Positions 1 through 11,500 of a stretch of DNA of 64,000 nucleotides are shown piece after piece; the first letter of the stretch is position 1; each line of letters begins with the position of its first letter. The DNA lies in NCBI GenBank assembly GCA_023690525.1, contig CM043017.1:178390330-178454329 (forward strand). The letters are read 5' to 3'. This DNA is from Holotrichia oblita (lineage: Eukaryota; Arthropoda; Insecta; Coleoptera; Scarabaeidae). The notes beneath the pieces are model-generated. The model was given only the letters and a program-made list of their open reading frames with translations. It had not been told where the DNA came from and made no database searches. The translations under genes were made by a program, and so were the position numbers.

Positions 1-1
1 G

Positions 2-346
2 AAAGTTTTTTATACCTGTGTAAATATGTGTGCTGTCAATTTGTGGATAATGTACAATGGTTTGAGACGCAAAGAAGATAGGATTCCCTTTCTTTCAGTT
101 TTGGTTACGCTTGCAGAAGAGCTTATAGCGGAGGGCATGAGAAACACGCGTCTGCCAACACCTAAAAGAGGTCCGTCCTCTAAAAAACGTAGACTTTTTG
201 GATCGACCCCCTTGCATCTTCCTGTGGAGGGGCAGACTCAAAGGAAATGTGGCAGGTGTGCTCAAAAAAAGCAGCAGACAAGGACCAAAACGATTTGTAA
301 AGAATGTAATGTGCCCTTATGCAAAAATTGTTTTATTGTCTATCAT
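2..346 (+). pseudogene. piggyBac transposase, C-terminal part
   Basis: The frame is open from the window edge, so only the C-terminal end of the transposase is present. It ends in the cysteine-rich domain typical of piggyBac/PGBD4-type transposases: paired CxxC motifs (KCGRCAQ, CKECNVPLC) and a final CxxC-like pair before the stop. A mariner is inserted at 348. If one TA target copy is removed, the reading frame closes right after the insertion as His-Thr-stop, using bases 1240-1244, so the mariner landed at the very end of the gene. The piggyBac element is 5'-truncated only by the window. It is probably a non-coding relic now, since its transcript would read into mariner DNA. Confidence 0.85.
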
Positions 347-347
347 A

Positions 348-1237
348 CGAGGGAGCGTTTTTATATTCGCGGAATGGGGGATAAGGGGTGGAAATAAAAA
401 AACCAAATTATTTTTCTTTTTCAATATATTCACCTGCAAGACGGATACATTTTTCACATCTTTCAATTAATTTATTTATACCCTCATAAAAAAATGATTT
501 CTCTTTATCTGCAAAATACGCCGAAACTGCCTCCTTGACTTCATCATCGGCAATAAATTTTTTACCCCGCAGCTCTTTTTTCATTTTCGGAAACAGGTAA
601 TAATCACTCGGGGCCAGGTCTGGGCTGTAGGGTGGGTGATTCACAATTTCGAAGCCCACCTTATGCAAGGCAGCTAACGCAACGCGGCTCTTGTGGACGG
701 GCGCGTTGTCGTGCAAAAGCAGCACACCTTTCCTCCGTCTTTTCTCTTTAATGGCTTCTTTTAGTCGCTCTAATATTGAAGCGTCATATTCTCCGGTTAT
801 AGAAACACCTTTATCTTTATAATCAATCAACAATATTCCTTCCGAGTCCCGGAATACCGTTGTCATGAGTTTCCCAGCTGATTGTGACACTTTAAATTTC
901 TTGGGAGGTGCTGTGCCCTTTTTATGCCACTGCATGGAGTCTTGTTTGGACTCAGGTTCATAATGATGAACCCAAGTTTCGTCTCCAGTAACAATTCGAC
1001 TCAATACACCATCCTTGTCTTCATTACAGAGGTCCAAAAATGCACGCGAACACTCTACGCGCTGTTGTTTTTGCGGATTATGTTACTTGGTTGACGATAG
1101 CTCAAAGACTAACTGTCTAATAACAATGAAACTTCGTATTTATACTAATTATGAGTCGCTGCACAGGCCGCGCCCCCAATGCGCCTAATCACCTCCCTAC
1201 AACCCGCTCATTCCGCGAATATAAAAACGCTCCCTCG
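348..1237 (-). mobile_element. mariner copy 1, internally deleted
   Basis: The ends are inverted copies of CGAGGGAGCGTTTTTATA, flanked by TA (346-347 and 1238-1239), the hallmark of Tc1/mariner insertion. Compared with the full-length copy at 41038-42324, about 400 bp encoding the N-terminal helix-turn-helix half is missing. The break lies near 1076, where the sequence jumps from catalytic-half coding sequence into the 5' untranslated part. It is non-autonomous. The TIRs look nearly identical to those of the other copies in the window. Confidence 0.92.
408..1037 (-). pseudogene. mariner transposase, catalytic half
   Basis: This 209-residue open frame carries the DD34D catalytic triad. The first Asp is in VTGDETW, the second in LLHDNAPVH, and the third in YSPDLAPSDYY, 34 residues after the second. 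It lacks the paired-type helix-turn-helix DNA-binding N-terminus because of the internal deletion of the element. No functional start codon context remains, so it should be regarded as a broken transposase. Confidence 0.9.
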
Positions 1238-1519
1238 TACCTAAGGATAATTAGTACTGTTTTAAAGTTTTTGATCATTCTTTTTTGATACATAAACGTG
1301 TATTATTTTTGAAGTTATGTTATTCTGTAACCTGTTGGTACATTTTGTACCACTCAAAATCGCTAATGGTACACATATGTACCAGGGGTTAAATCATCCC
1401 CTTTTACAACAGTAAAAGTTTAAATCATAAGAATCTTCTATCTAGCTTAATATTAACACAAATAAACATTTCTTCCAATAAACGCTAAAAAAAAATGTAT
1501 TCAGGATCGGAAGGGTTAA

Positions 1520-2535
1520 AATAACGGAGCAAGTTTGTATTTACCTACTTTCGAAACACTCTGTACAGTTAAAAATATTTTTAGGTTACGTTGGGATAAT
1601 TTTTCTTTTTAACTTTTTCCTCTATTTTCACAAATATGGCAGATATCTAAGATCCACGTTGAAACGGGTCACCTGTATATGATGTAATCTGTGCTCTGGG
1701 CAATAGCAGCAATGTTTTCGGCTGAGCGTGTACAGGACGAAAACGTGAACAAGTTGTTTTGTCATAAACTCGCTTCACGAATTGATCCAAAAACTGAGTT
1801 GTAAGCTTACCATTTATTTCAAATTCTCACTACTTTGGAAATTAGTTTTCAATATTTTTCATTTTTTGTCCCGTTTGACAAATGTCAAATATAAAACTAA
1901 TTTTCTGTCAATTCGTGAATGTCATTCTATCTGTCAAAATCAAAATAACCGGTAGTTCAAATAATTGCAAACGTTAGATATGGTCAACCCGATACGGTGA
2001 CTAAACAGTGACTTGTTGATATACCTTTATATTGTATTTAGACTTATTTTTAAATTATGGGAAGAAATTACACGATTGGTAATTAAACATAGTGGGGGAA
2101 ATCGAAACTTTTCGCCGAGTGAATTTTAATTTAAGCGTTCTTATGATATGATTTTAATCTCTATTTGCAAAGTAATTTTATAAATTTGCAATCATTGATA
2201 CACAATAAATAATGTTTTTATTTTCCTATTTGGCGAGATCTTTCTTTTTATCCCCAAGTCAATATCGAAACGTTTAAAAATATAGATGGTAGATCCATTT
2301 CTCATCGAGTTTTAATTAGTAGGGACGAAAATATTTTATTTTTATTCTAAGATAGTCGTAGCGCATTCATAACAATAAAACAATACTACCAAACCTAATT
2401 TTTATTAAGTGTATCACCACCTTGACATTATCAAAAACAATTTGTATATTACATAAAGAATAATCTACTATATGACTCTGCATAGCGTATTCAAGCAGTT
2501 AGAAAACTCGTGGCTGCCTTGGACATCAATACTAA
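1520..2535. other. Non-coding stretch, nothing recognised
   Basis: This is AT-rich sequence between the piggyBac terminus and the last exon of the GPCR gene on the minus strand. I see no coding exon or repeat structure. It probably holds the 3' untranslated region and downstream flank of the GPCR gene. Confidence 0.4.
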
Positions 2536-5500
2536 TTACTTATTTTGTCGCCTTTTCTTCGCCAATAATGTAATTAGCGCATTTCGTAGTGTTGGCAGAT
2601 AAACAAGGTATGTAAGTACCGGAATAATAGTCGCAACCTGAAATAAATTATTTTAATTGTCTGACACAGTAACACCATACATAATTATTCATAGATTTAA
2701 GAGAAATTAAGTCTCCTTATACATGTCCAGTTGTTTTAAATATATTAAATATTGTTGCAAGTAGACAATATACAAAAAAAGCGTCAAATTCAAAATAACT
2801 TTTATTTCTAACACAATTCCCAATCAATTATCGACGGCTTTAATCGAAAAACACAGTCGGCTATATTAAGAAATGTCTTTCGTTTATTGAGTCGAAAACG
2901 TGTTTTGTATACGGGCTGAAAATGAGAATTCGTCCTGTTGAACGAAACGAGATGTCGAGGAACGCATTTAAAAATAAAATCGAATACCTGACAAACATAT
3001 GTTTGTGGCTATCATTTTTCCTTTATAAAAATATACCTATTCATATCTCCTACAGGTCTAAAATAAGCACATTCTCTGTTACAAAACTTAAAATATTCTA
3101 TTCTCTAGTGTTATAGTACCTATTTAATTACATTGTCCAACACAAATTTTTTTATCATACACTATTAGGTGTAGTTTTTGTCGATATTCATGGTGATTCT
3201 GAAACTTATTTTAAATTTGCTCCATTAAACTGTAAATAGCTTTTTCAAAAAGTTCATACATCAAATTTGACAGAATTTCAAAGTGTTTGTTAACAAAAAT
3301 AACAATAAGATTAGTATTGTGCTAATGTTTCTCCTGTTACTCGTCCATCAGTACCTCAGTCAAAAGCCTTGCCAGTACCAAAATCTATAGGTGTTTCGAT
3401 TACAGAATATGCTATTAGAGATGCAGAAGAAGAAGTTTCCGAGAACGGACCTCACTTATTGGCTTTGGAAAATTTTTAATAACTACCTTTACAGTATATC
3501 TGAACTCTGTGACCAATACTCTGCTAACTCTATAAGTTCCAAGACTTCAAAGATGGTTCTCAGCTACAATAAAATCACATTTAAAGTTGAAAGAATATTA
3601 CAGACGCAAATGGAAATCTACAAACAACTCTTACTATTTGAGTGAATTTAAAGAGTTTTTAGTCAGCTGGGAAAGTGAAATTCATTCAGCATATTCTTCT
3701 TAACTTCATCACGTCGAGGAATCTATAAAATCTGGGATCCTAAGCAAATATTTCAATATATTCATTGTTAAACAAGGCACAGCTCGTAAAAATGGCACTT
3801 GTCTACCATTACATATAAGTTTGGACACTCCTCAAGATATAGTTGAAGCTTTTGCCAGCAACTTTTTTCTATCTTTACGAGTACTTTAAATTTCTCTAAT
3901 CGGAAGTTTAAACAAAGCAATTTCAACACTTTTACTCTGCAACACATTTCTTCTGAAGAAATAATCAAGTTTTAATAAGATGCTGGAGATGACCTTATTC
4001 CCAGTTTTCTTGTGCAATATGGTATAGATTTGTGTTTGGAAAACCTAATATCATATCTATTTAATTTAGCTATTGATTCATGTACTTTTCCATGATGCTT
4101 GGAAATCTGCCAGAGTAGTTCCAATATTTGAAAAGGATGACAAGTCCTTATAGACAATTATAGACCCATATCTATTTTATCCAATTTTGCAAAAGCTTTT
4201 GAAACCATCATCTATTCATGTTTATATTATACCACCAAAACTTTTATATCTTATCATCAACATGATTTCGTTCGTGAAAGTTGTTTAATAGTTACAAATT
4301 TATTATCAATCACGCAATTTATCAGCAGCAATTTTGCTCAACGTCAAGTTGATGTAATATATACAGATTTCATCCAAAGCATTTGACATCATTGATCATG
4401 GTATTCTATTGCAAAAACTCTCAATGTATGGGTTAAGTTCATCGTTACTATCGCTTTTACGATCGTATTTGACCTTGAGAACAAATTATATCTTTTACAA
4501 TGGTTATAAGTCATCTGATTATTGTCCTTCATCTGGAGTACCTAAAGGCTCTTATTCTAACTCCGCTTCTGTTTGTCTTGTTTATTAACGACTTACTTGA
4601 TTCACTAACCTTCCAGTATTTGCCTACGCTGATGATTTAAAGATTTATCTTCCCATCAATAAGTCGTTCAATGATGTACTGTGTCTCCTCAACAGAAATT
4701 GGATACTATAAGCCACTGGTGCTCAATTTAAATTACAGCTGAATGTTAATAAATGTTCCTTTGTTTGTTACACCAGGAAAGTAAATTCCATCGATTCTAT
4801 ATATGAAATAGGTGGTAATCTTTTAACAAGTTCTTATACTATCAAAGATCTTGGTGTTTTATTCGACTCCCGCCTTTCTTTTGTGCCACACCTTAATAAT
4901 TTATCTATTTCCAGTTCAAAAACACTAGGGTTTATATTACGCTCATCTAAATTCTTTAATAACATATCTTTAATTAAAATTTTATACTTCACTTTTGTTG
5001 TCAGCAAGCTTGAGTTTGCTTTATCTGGTATGGTCTCCGCACTACATCTACTTACAATTATCTATCGAAAATTTTCAGCGCCGTTTCTTAAAATATCATT
5101 TCTTTCAAACTGGATAATCACTCTTACCCAGGTCTGAGAGAGGAATTGATTATACCTTCGCCTTAGTAAGGCATGGCGTGACGTCATTGGAGAGCAGAAG
5201 GAGAACACACGGAGCCAGGTTCTTAAAAGAAGATAATTTGGTTCATCTGATTGTCCGTTAATCTTCTTTTAAAAATTAATTTTTTCCTCTCGTAATATCT
5301 TCCTCCGGTTATAGAAACATCCATTTTCCCGAACAAATCTATTACAACATTCTCTTCTGTATACCAAAATACCGTCTGGCCGACATTTATTATTGAGATA
5401 TATTTTAAATTCCATCAGCGACCTGTCGTTGGGTTGATTTCATTTCATTTAATTTGATTTAATTTCAATCAATCTTGGCTTTTTTTTTTCTTTGCGTGAG

Positions 5501-8500
5501 CATTCTCGGCACCCATCTTGCGCTGACCTTAGACATGCCGAGATGATCGTGTAGGATTTTAAAATTGTTGTATCGGATACTCCAACCATTTCTGCGAGTT
5601 GTTTCTTCTTTAGTCGAGCACCTTCGAGTACAATTTTTTCAACTTTTTGGATAAGTGCTTCAATGCTCCTGCCCGGCCTCGGGTCGTCTTCAAGGGATTC
5701 CCTTCCTTGTTTAAATAAACTATGCCACTTGTACACCATGATTTTTCCTGGACAAGAGTCGCCGTAAACCAATGACATCTTATTCGACTGATTTTCCTTG
5801 CCTGGTAAGGAACTTTATATCGGCACGATATTCGATTTTTTCCATATTTCATTTTTCACTCCTGATTATGTTACTTGGTTGACGATAGCTCAAAGACTAA
5901 CTGTCTAATAACAATGAAACTTCGTATTTATACTAATTATGACTCGCTGCACAGACCACGCCCCCAACGCGCCTATTCACCCCCCTACAACCCGCTCATT
6001 CGAATATAAAAAACGCTTCCTCGTAGATATGAAGAGTAAAAAAGGAATATTTGTAGGATATTTGGAAAATGCAAAAGGTTACAGAGTGTATTTTCGAGAC
6101 CAAGATATAGTCACATATTTACACCGGAAGCAAGTGAGAGGGAAGTTGTAAGACTCGATATTGATAACTTAGAAAGAAGACAAGAGTTGACGGAAGCTGA
6201 AACAGTGTGAGAAGATCAGTATGAACAAAATTTACAATTGCCAGTGAAGGATACCAGATCATCAAAGTGCGCCCAAGAGAGGCATTGAAACCTCCTACTC
6301 GATTTAATGAGTATGAGGTAAGCTACTTCATTGTTGATATGGAAGAACCTCACAGAGGAATCATATGAAGATGCTAACGACAATAATACGTGGGTGCTAG
6401 TGGATAAACCAGAAAAATGTGATATATATAGTGGAATAGTATATGAAAATAAAGAGGTTAAAGCTAATGGCATGGAAACCTAAATTCAAAAAATGATGAA
6501 TTTATTAAATAAAAAATTTAAATAATAATTTCAGAAATTTTGTTAAATTGAGATTTTGATAAATCCGGGCCTAAGAGACGCGCTATGTGGTTTTTCAGAA
6601 ATGTTCTATTTATAACAAGGTCACACAGAGTGAAAAATATTAATTTCTCATTACTACGTAGACATAAAAAGTCGTCATTTTTTAGAATTTTGTTAAATCC
6701 GGTTCCATGCCATTAACTTTAACCTCCTTTATATTCATATACTATTCATTTGACACCCTGTATGTATGTCTGTCACTTTTATATTTTAAAAGTGGGCGTA
6801 GTTAGTTTAATATAAAACAAGTTGTTATTTACACGATTATTATTGTTAAATGTCTTTTTAAAATAAAATACTCTGCAACATAATCGCCAGAAAGAACTGT
6901 CACAGTATTTTTCAATCGACGAAGGTCTTTCATTCTGCAATAATGTCGATAATTTGAAGCTGACATTAGGTCATCAACACAACCCAGAAGAATGGCGTAT
7001 TTTTATCGATGCCTTGAAATTGAGATTAAAAGCTGTTCTTCTTCACATAGGAAACGTTTATCCATCCAGTCCATATGAAGCAAACTTATAAAAATATGAT
7101 TCGTCTTCTCGACAAAATTAATTAGAAACTGTACAGAAATGGCATATCAGCTATGATCTCAAAGTTGTAGCAATTCTACTCGATTTACAACTGGAGTACA
7201 CAAAGCACTGCTATTTCCTTTATGAGTGAGATACTCGATCGAGAAATTCCCACCACGTTGTTAAAGATTGACCAGTCAAGGCTCAGTATATTCCTACACA
7301 AAAGAATATACTTCATAAGGCACCCTGGTGGAACCTGATAAAATATTTCTACCACCACTAGCACATCAAATTAGGTTTGATGCACAATTTGAAGAGACCT
7401 TAAATGACTTGGAACGTGGTGCTTGTAATGCTATTAAGAGTGTGACCCAAAATTTTCTAGAAAACACAAAATCTGACATTTACACAGCATAATTACAGAA
7501 TTTTTAATGAACTTGTTAGAAGTTACCATGAACTCAAGGCAAGTAGAACAGTGAAATTTGGGCTGATTATTGTTGGAGTTTGATATCAGAAAGTACCTAT
7601 CGTAGAACAGTAAGTACCAAAACCTGAGGTGCCAGAATAAATTTGTTTTAATTGTTATTATTACGACTGTTAGAGAAAGTAAAACTTTGCATAGTTATAC
7701 TAAAGAAATAATAAAAAAAAATTGTTGTCTAGTGTTATTTTTGTTGAGCGCCAAATTACAGAACATTTACCTCTGTACCTAACGGTGCCATAATCGATAA
7801 TGCTTTCGGTATTCTTGTTTTAACAAGAGGTATCCAAAATATAAGCAATGCTCTCGGAAAGCAGAAGAGAAAAACTAAAGCTATCATCACGGTAACGCAC
7901 TGAAATGAAAGCGTAAATTAATTAGTTTATGTCACATGAAACAGCAACACGACAGAACAACATAAATACCTTCGTTAGTAATCGCTCTTCGAATCTCTTT
8001 CTTGACATAATATAACACTCCTTCGATAATGCCATAGTTAAAAATATAAAACTAAAATTAAACCACACATTTAAATAAGTTTAATTTAGTTTCCAATCTG
8101 AAAGAGATCTCACATTAGTAAAATTGGTATAAATCCTCCTAAAACTAAAACGGAAACGTTGAATCCTGTTTGTGAACCGGGTTTCATCTTCCAATCTAAT
8201 TCGCACGAGGTACAAGTTGTGTCATAAATATAATTTCCAATTTTCGCCAATGGCAAAGAAGCAATAGTTGTAGACATTACCCACGTTATTATGATAGTAG
8301 TTAAATAAAACGAAAATTCTATTTTCTTTTCTGTAATTATCAACTAATTTATTATATTATACAATTAATTTCAAAATAGAATTACCTTCTTTATAGTATA
8401 ATATTGATACCAATCTCTCTATAGCTATCAATGTGAAAGTTATCATTTGGAAAATTCCCACCATTAGTCTTAGAAATGCTATTAGCTGGCACATTCCATA

Positions 8501-11500
8501 TCCAAATACCCACCTAGAAACAAATTGTTATAACAACTCATATTGTTGCAGACTTGAAAGTCCTACCTTGAAGAAAGCGCAGAAATTGAATCAAATGGTA
8601 CTACGAAAATGCTTTTTATTAAGTTAATGATGCAGAGTGCTAGTAGAAATAAATAGCTTCTTGTCAGTAGAGAACTGCTCCGTAAAAGTGTTATAAAAAG
8701 CCATAGGTTTAATCCAAAACCTATTACACCTGCAAATATAATAGAAATAGAAAATTGATTTAATTAGTTCATTCTAAATAGCTTCTATTTTCAAAAAAAC
8801 ATTTATTAATAAGCACTACTTCTTAATGAATAGAAACTAGAAATAAAATGCGTTCACAATTTTTCTGATTGCGAGTAACAATCAAAACTATTGAACAGCT
8901 ATTTTGCAAAAATCAAACATATATAGCTGCAGAAAATAATGAAATTCCAAGTATCACTTTACCAAAAAGAAGGATTGTTAAAGCTCACGCCCTTATTATC
9001 ATTATTGTGATACAGATAAAACAACGGGAACACCAAAACAACAACGTTTGATCCCCTATTATGTCTCGAGAAATTAATCAGACGTTGTGGTTTTGGTGTT
9101 AATGCCGATGTTTTATCTGCATCTTACAAGGCCACACTCCTTGAAATCGCACACTATTATAGGTGAGTAAAAGCGAGAATTTGCTTTTGCTTATTAATTT
9201 TTAAATACTTGCTAGTAAGTGAAATATTGTCTCAAAGTATTGAGTCTTGGCAGTTATTGGAATTCTTTAAAGTAAAAAGTACTTTTTTAGCCCAAATGAC
9301 ATCAAATGTTTTTCAAGGATTTGAAATAGGAACCCGGACCGATTTTAAATTTCACTACTGAACCGAAACCGCTAAAAATTAAAACGGTTTCTTCTATTCT
9401 TTTCAGCTTTTTGGTTTATTTTTCTCGGTTTCATAATATTCATTTTTGGATAACTTGATGGGGATCCACATTCGCTATGTTCAAACGTTTACTGCAATTA
9501 AAACATTTTTGTAAAGAAATGGAGCAAAAACTTATCGGAGTGGGAAAGAATTCTTGAAATTGTGTCAGTCTTAGACAAAAATTGCAATATGAGCAGCTGA
9601 CTTTGGGAACATTTTACGTTTATTGGCAACAATGCAAATTATCAACAGGAAAAATTGCGTTACCATTTGCAAAAAGAACATGAAAGATCGAGAAAAGATT
9701 TTGTTCGACAATGCGGGAAGTAATTTTGAATGTTGATGAAGTAGAGAGGGAGAAAAGTCATTTGGAGAAACTATATGGAGATGTTTTGAAGACAAAAAGA
9801 AATTGAGCAACAAAGTCAGCAGAAACTATATAACTCTGGAACTTCTACTAATAACTATAATAATGTTAGCTCTTTTTTAACATATAGAATAGAACAGGCT
9901 GTACCATATTAAACTATTAAAATTGAACCGAAAAATAAATCGTTTGGACGGAAATTTTTTCCAGACCGGACCGCAATAATATTGTCGAAACTGGAACCGG
10001 ACCTGAACTGATATCTTTCATTTGATTAGGACCGGAACCGGACCAGAACCGTTATTTCATTTGGGTCGGGGTCCCTGATTTGAAACAAGAAATGTTAATT
10101 TTATTATGAATGATTTCCTCTAAAGCAGTAACGAAACTCGATGCGATGATCTCACTCAAAGAAAGTAAACCGAAATATTTCTTCGGTATCTAACAAGTGA
10201 CATTAGTCTTCAAAGTAGTGTTGCAAATACCTTTGGTATTGACAGAACAACCACTTGTAAAACTGTGGGCTCTTTAAAAATTATGGAAAAAGCACCACCT
10301 GAACAATATTTAAATGAAGTAAGGACAATTTGGCAAACAATGTACAGAATTTCTACCATAATTATTAAAAATCATGAACAATTATGCATAGTAGTAAGAT
10401 TTGGCGAAAGAGATTAGTTCAAAATAGTGTTGAAAGAGGTTAAACGGGTATTTTGGTCTGTTATTTTTGAAGAGAATAATTAACATATTCCAAATTAAAA
10501 AGTAATTCAAAATGAAATCAAATGAAATCTTCTTCTGATTCTTCATTTTGAATATTTCCATGTTTTTCCCTTCAAACATGGATGTGGAATCAGCTTAACT
10601 GATGGAGAGCTGATTTTATGATGTGCACTGAATCAGTTCTCTACTAGCTCAAAACTAGCTAAGTGGTTTTCTAAACCAGTTAAACTGCTTTCTAAATCAG
10701 CTACATTGCTTTCATAGCAAGCTTTCATCCAACTAAGTTGCTTTCTAAACTAGTTATTCTGCTTTCCCAAACCAGCTCAAAACTAGCTCTTAACCGGCTA
10801 AGCAAGTTCCTAAACCAGTTAACTTGCTTTCTAAATCAGCTACATTGCTTTCACAACCAGCTCTCATCCAGCTAAGCTACTTTCTAAACTAGTTACTCGG
10901 CTTTCTCAAACCAGCTCAAAACTAACTCTTAACCGGCTAAGCTGTTTTCTAAACCAGTTAACTTGCTTTCTAAACCAATTAAACTGCTTTTACAACCAAT
11001 TCAAAACCAGCTTTCAACCAGCTAAGTTGCTTTCATAGCCAACACGATTTCCTTCGATATATTCTAATTCCTAGAAATTAGGATATTAAATTGTGGCTTA
11101 ACTTTCTAACAGCCCCGAAAAAGTTCCCATGGCAAACCGACTCCATACCTTACCGCGTATATAAAACAAAAAAGTTTCCTGATACAACTTGCTCTTCTAT
11201 GGCAACAAACACTATAGATATAGTCATATCTAAGAAGAGTTATAATTGACTGCAGATTATTATCTATACATTGATTCAGTAATGATTTACCAACCAGATT
11301 CAAATAATTTAAATACATTTACTTAAACACATTTAGTGTGAACATGTCTGTGCTGCAGAATAATAATGAATATTCAAGGCAGTGCCATCTGGACATTAAG
11401 TCAAAGTCTGATTTAAATTTCCAATAGATCACCAGAATGGACGTCTATAAAACGTCCAAAACACTATCAACTTGGCATAAAAGAACGTCCCTTATATGCA

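Larger units (their letters stand above)
1..1515 (+). mobile_element. piggyBac element, right part with TTAA target
   Basis: After the transposase there is a short 3' region with the sequence gtaccatta-like repeats, then a terminus reading GATCGGAAGGG immediately followed by TTAA at 1516-1519. piggyBac elements characteristically end in GGG next to a TTAA target duplication, so 1515 is a credible right end. The left end lies outside the window. A mariner (348-1237) is nested inside. Confidence 0.65.

Noticed and set aside
7770..8730. Insect odorant or gustatory receptor
   Set aside because: The TM3 Cys, the ER motif after TM3 and the opsin-like loop 2 fit class A GPCR topology, not the inverted insect chemoreceptors.
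10600..11040. CRISPR-like array
   Set aside because: Repeat units are diverged and contiguous without unique spacers of constant length, and the genome is eukaryotic; this is an intronic tandem repeat.
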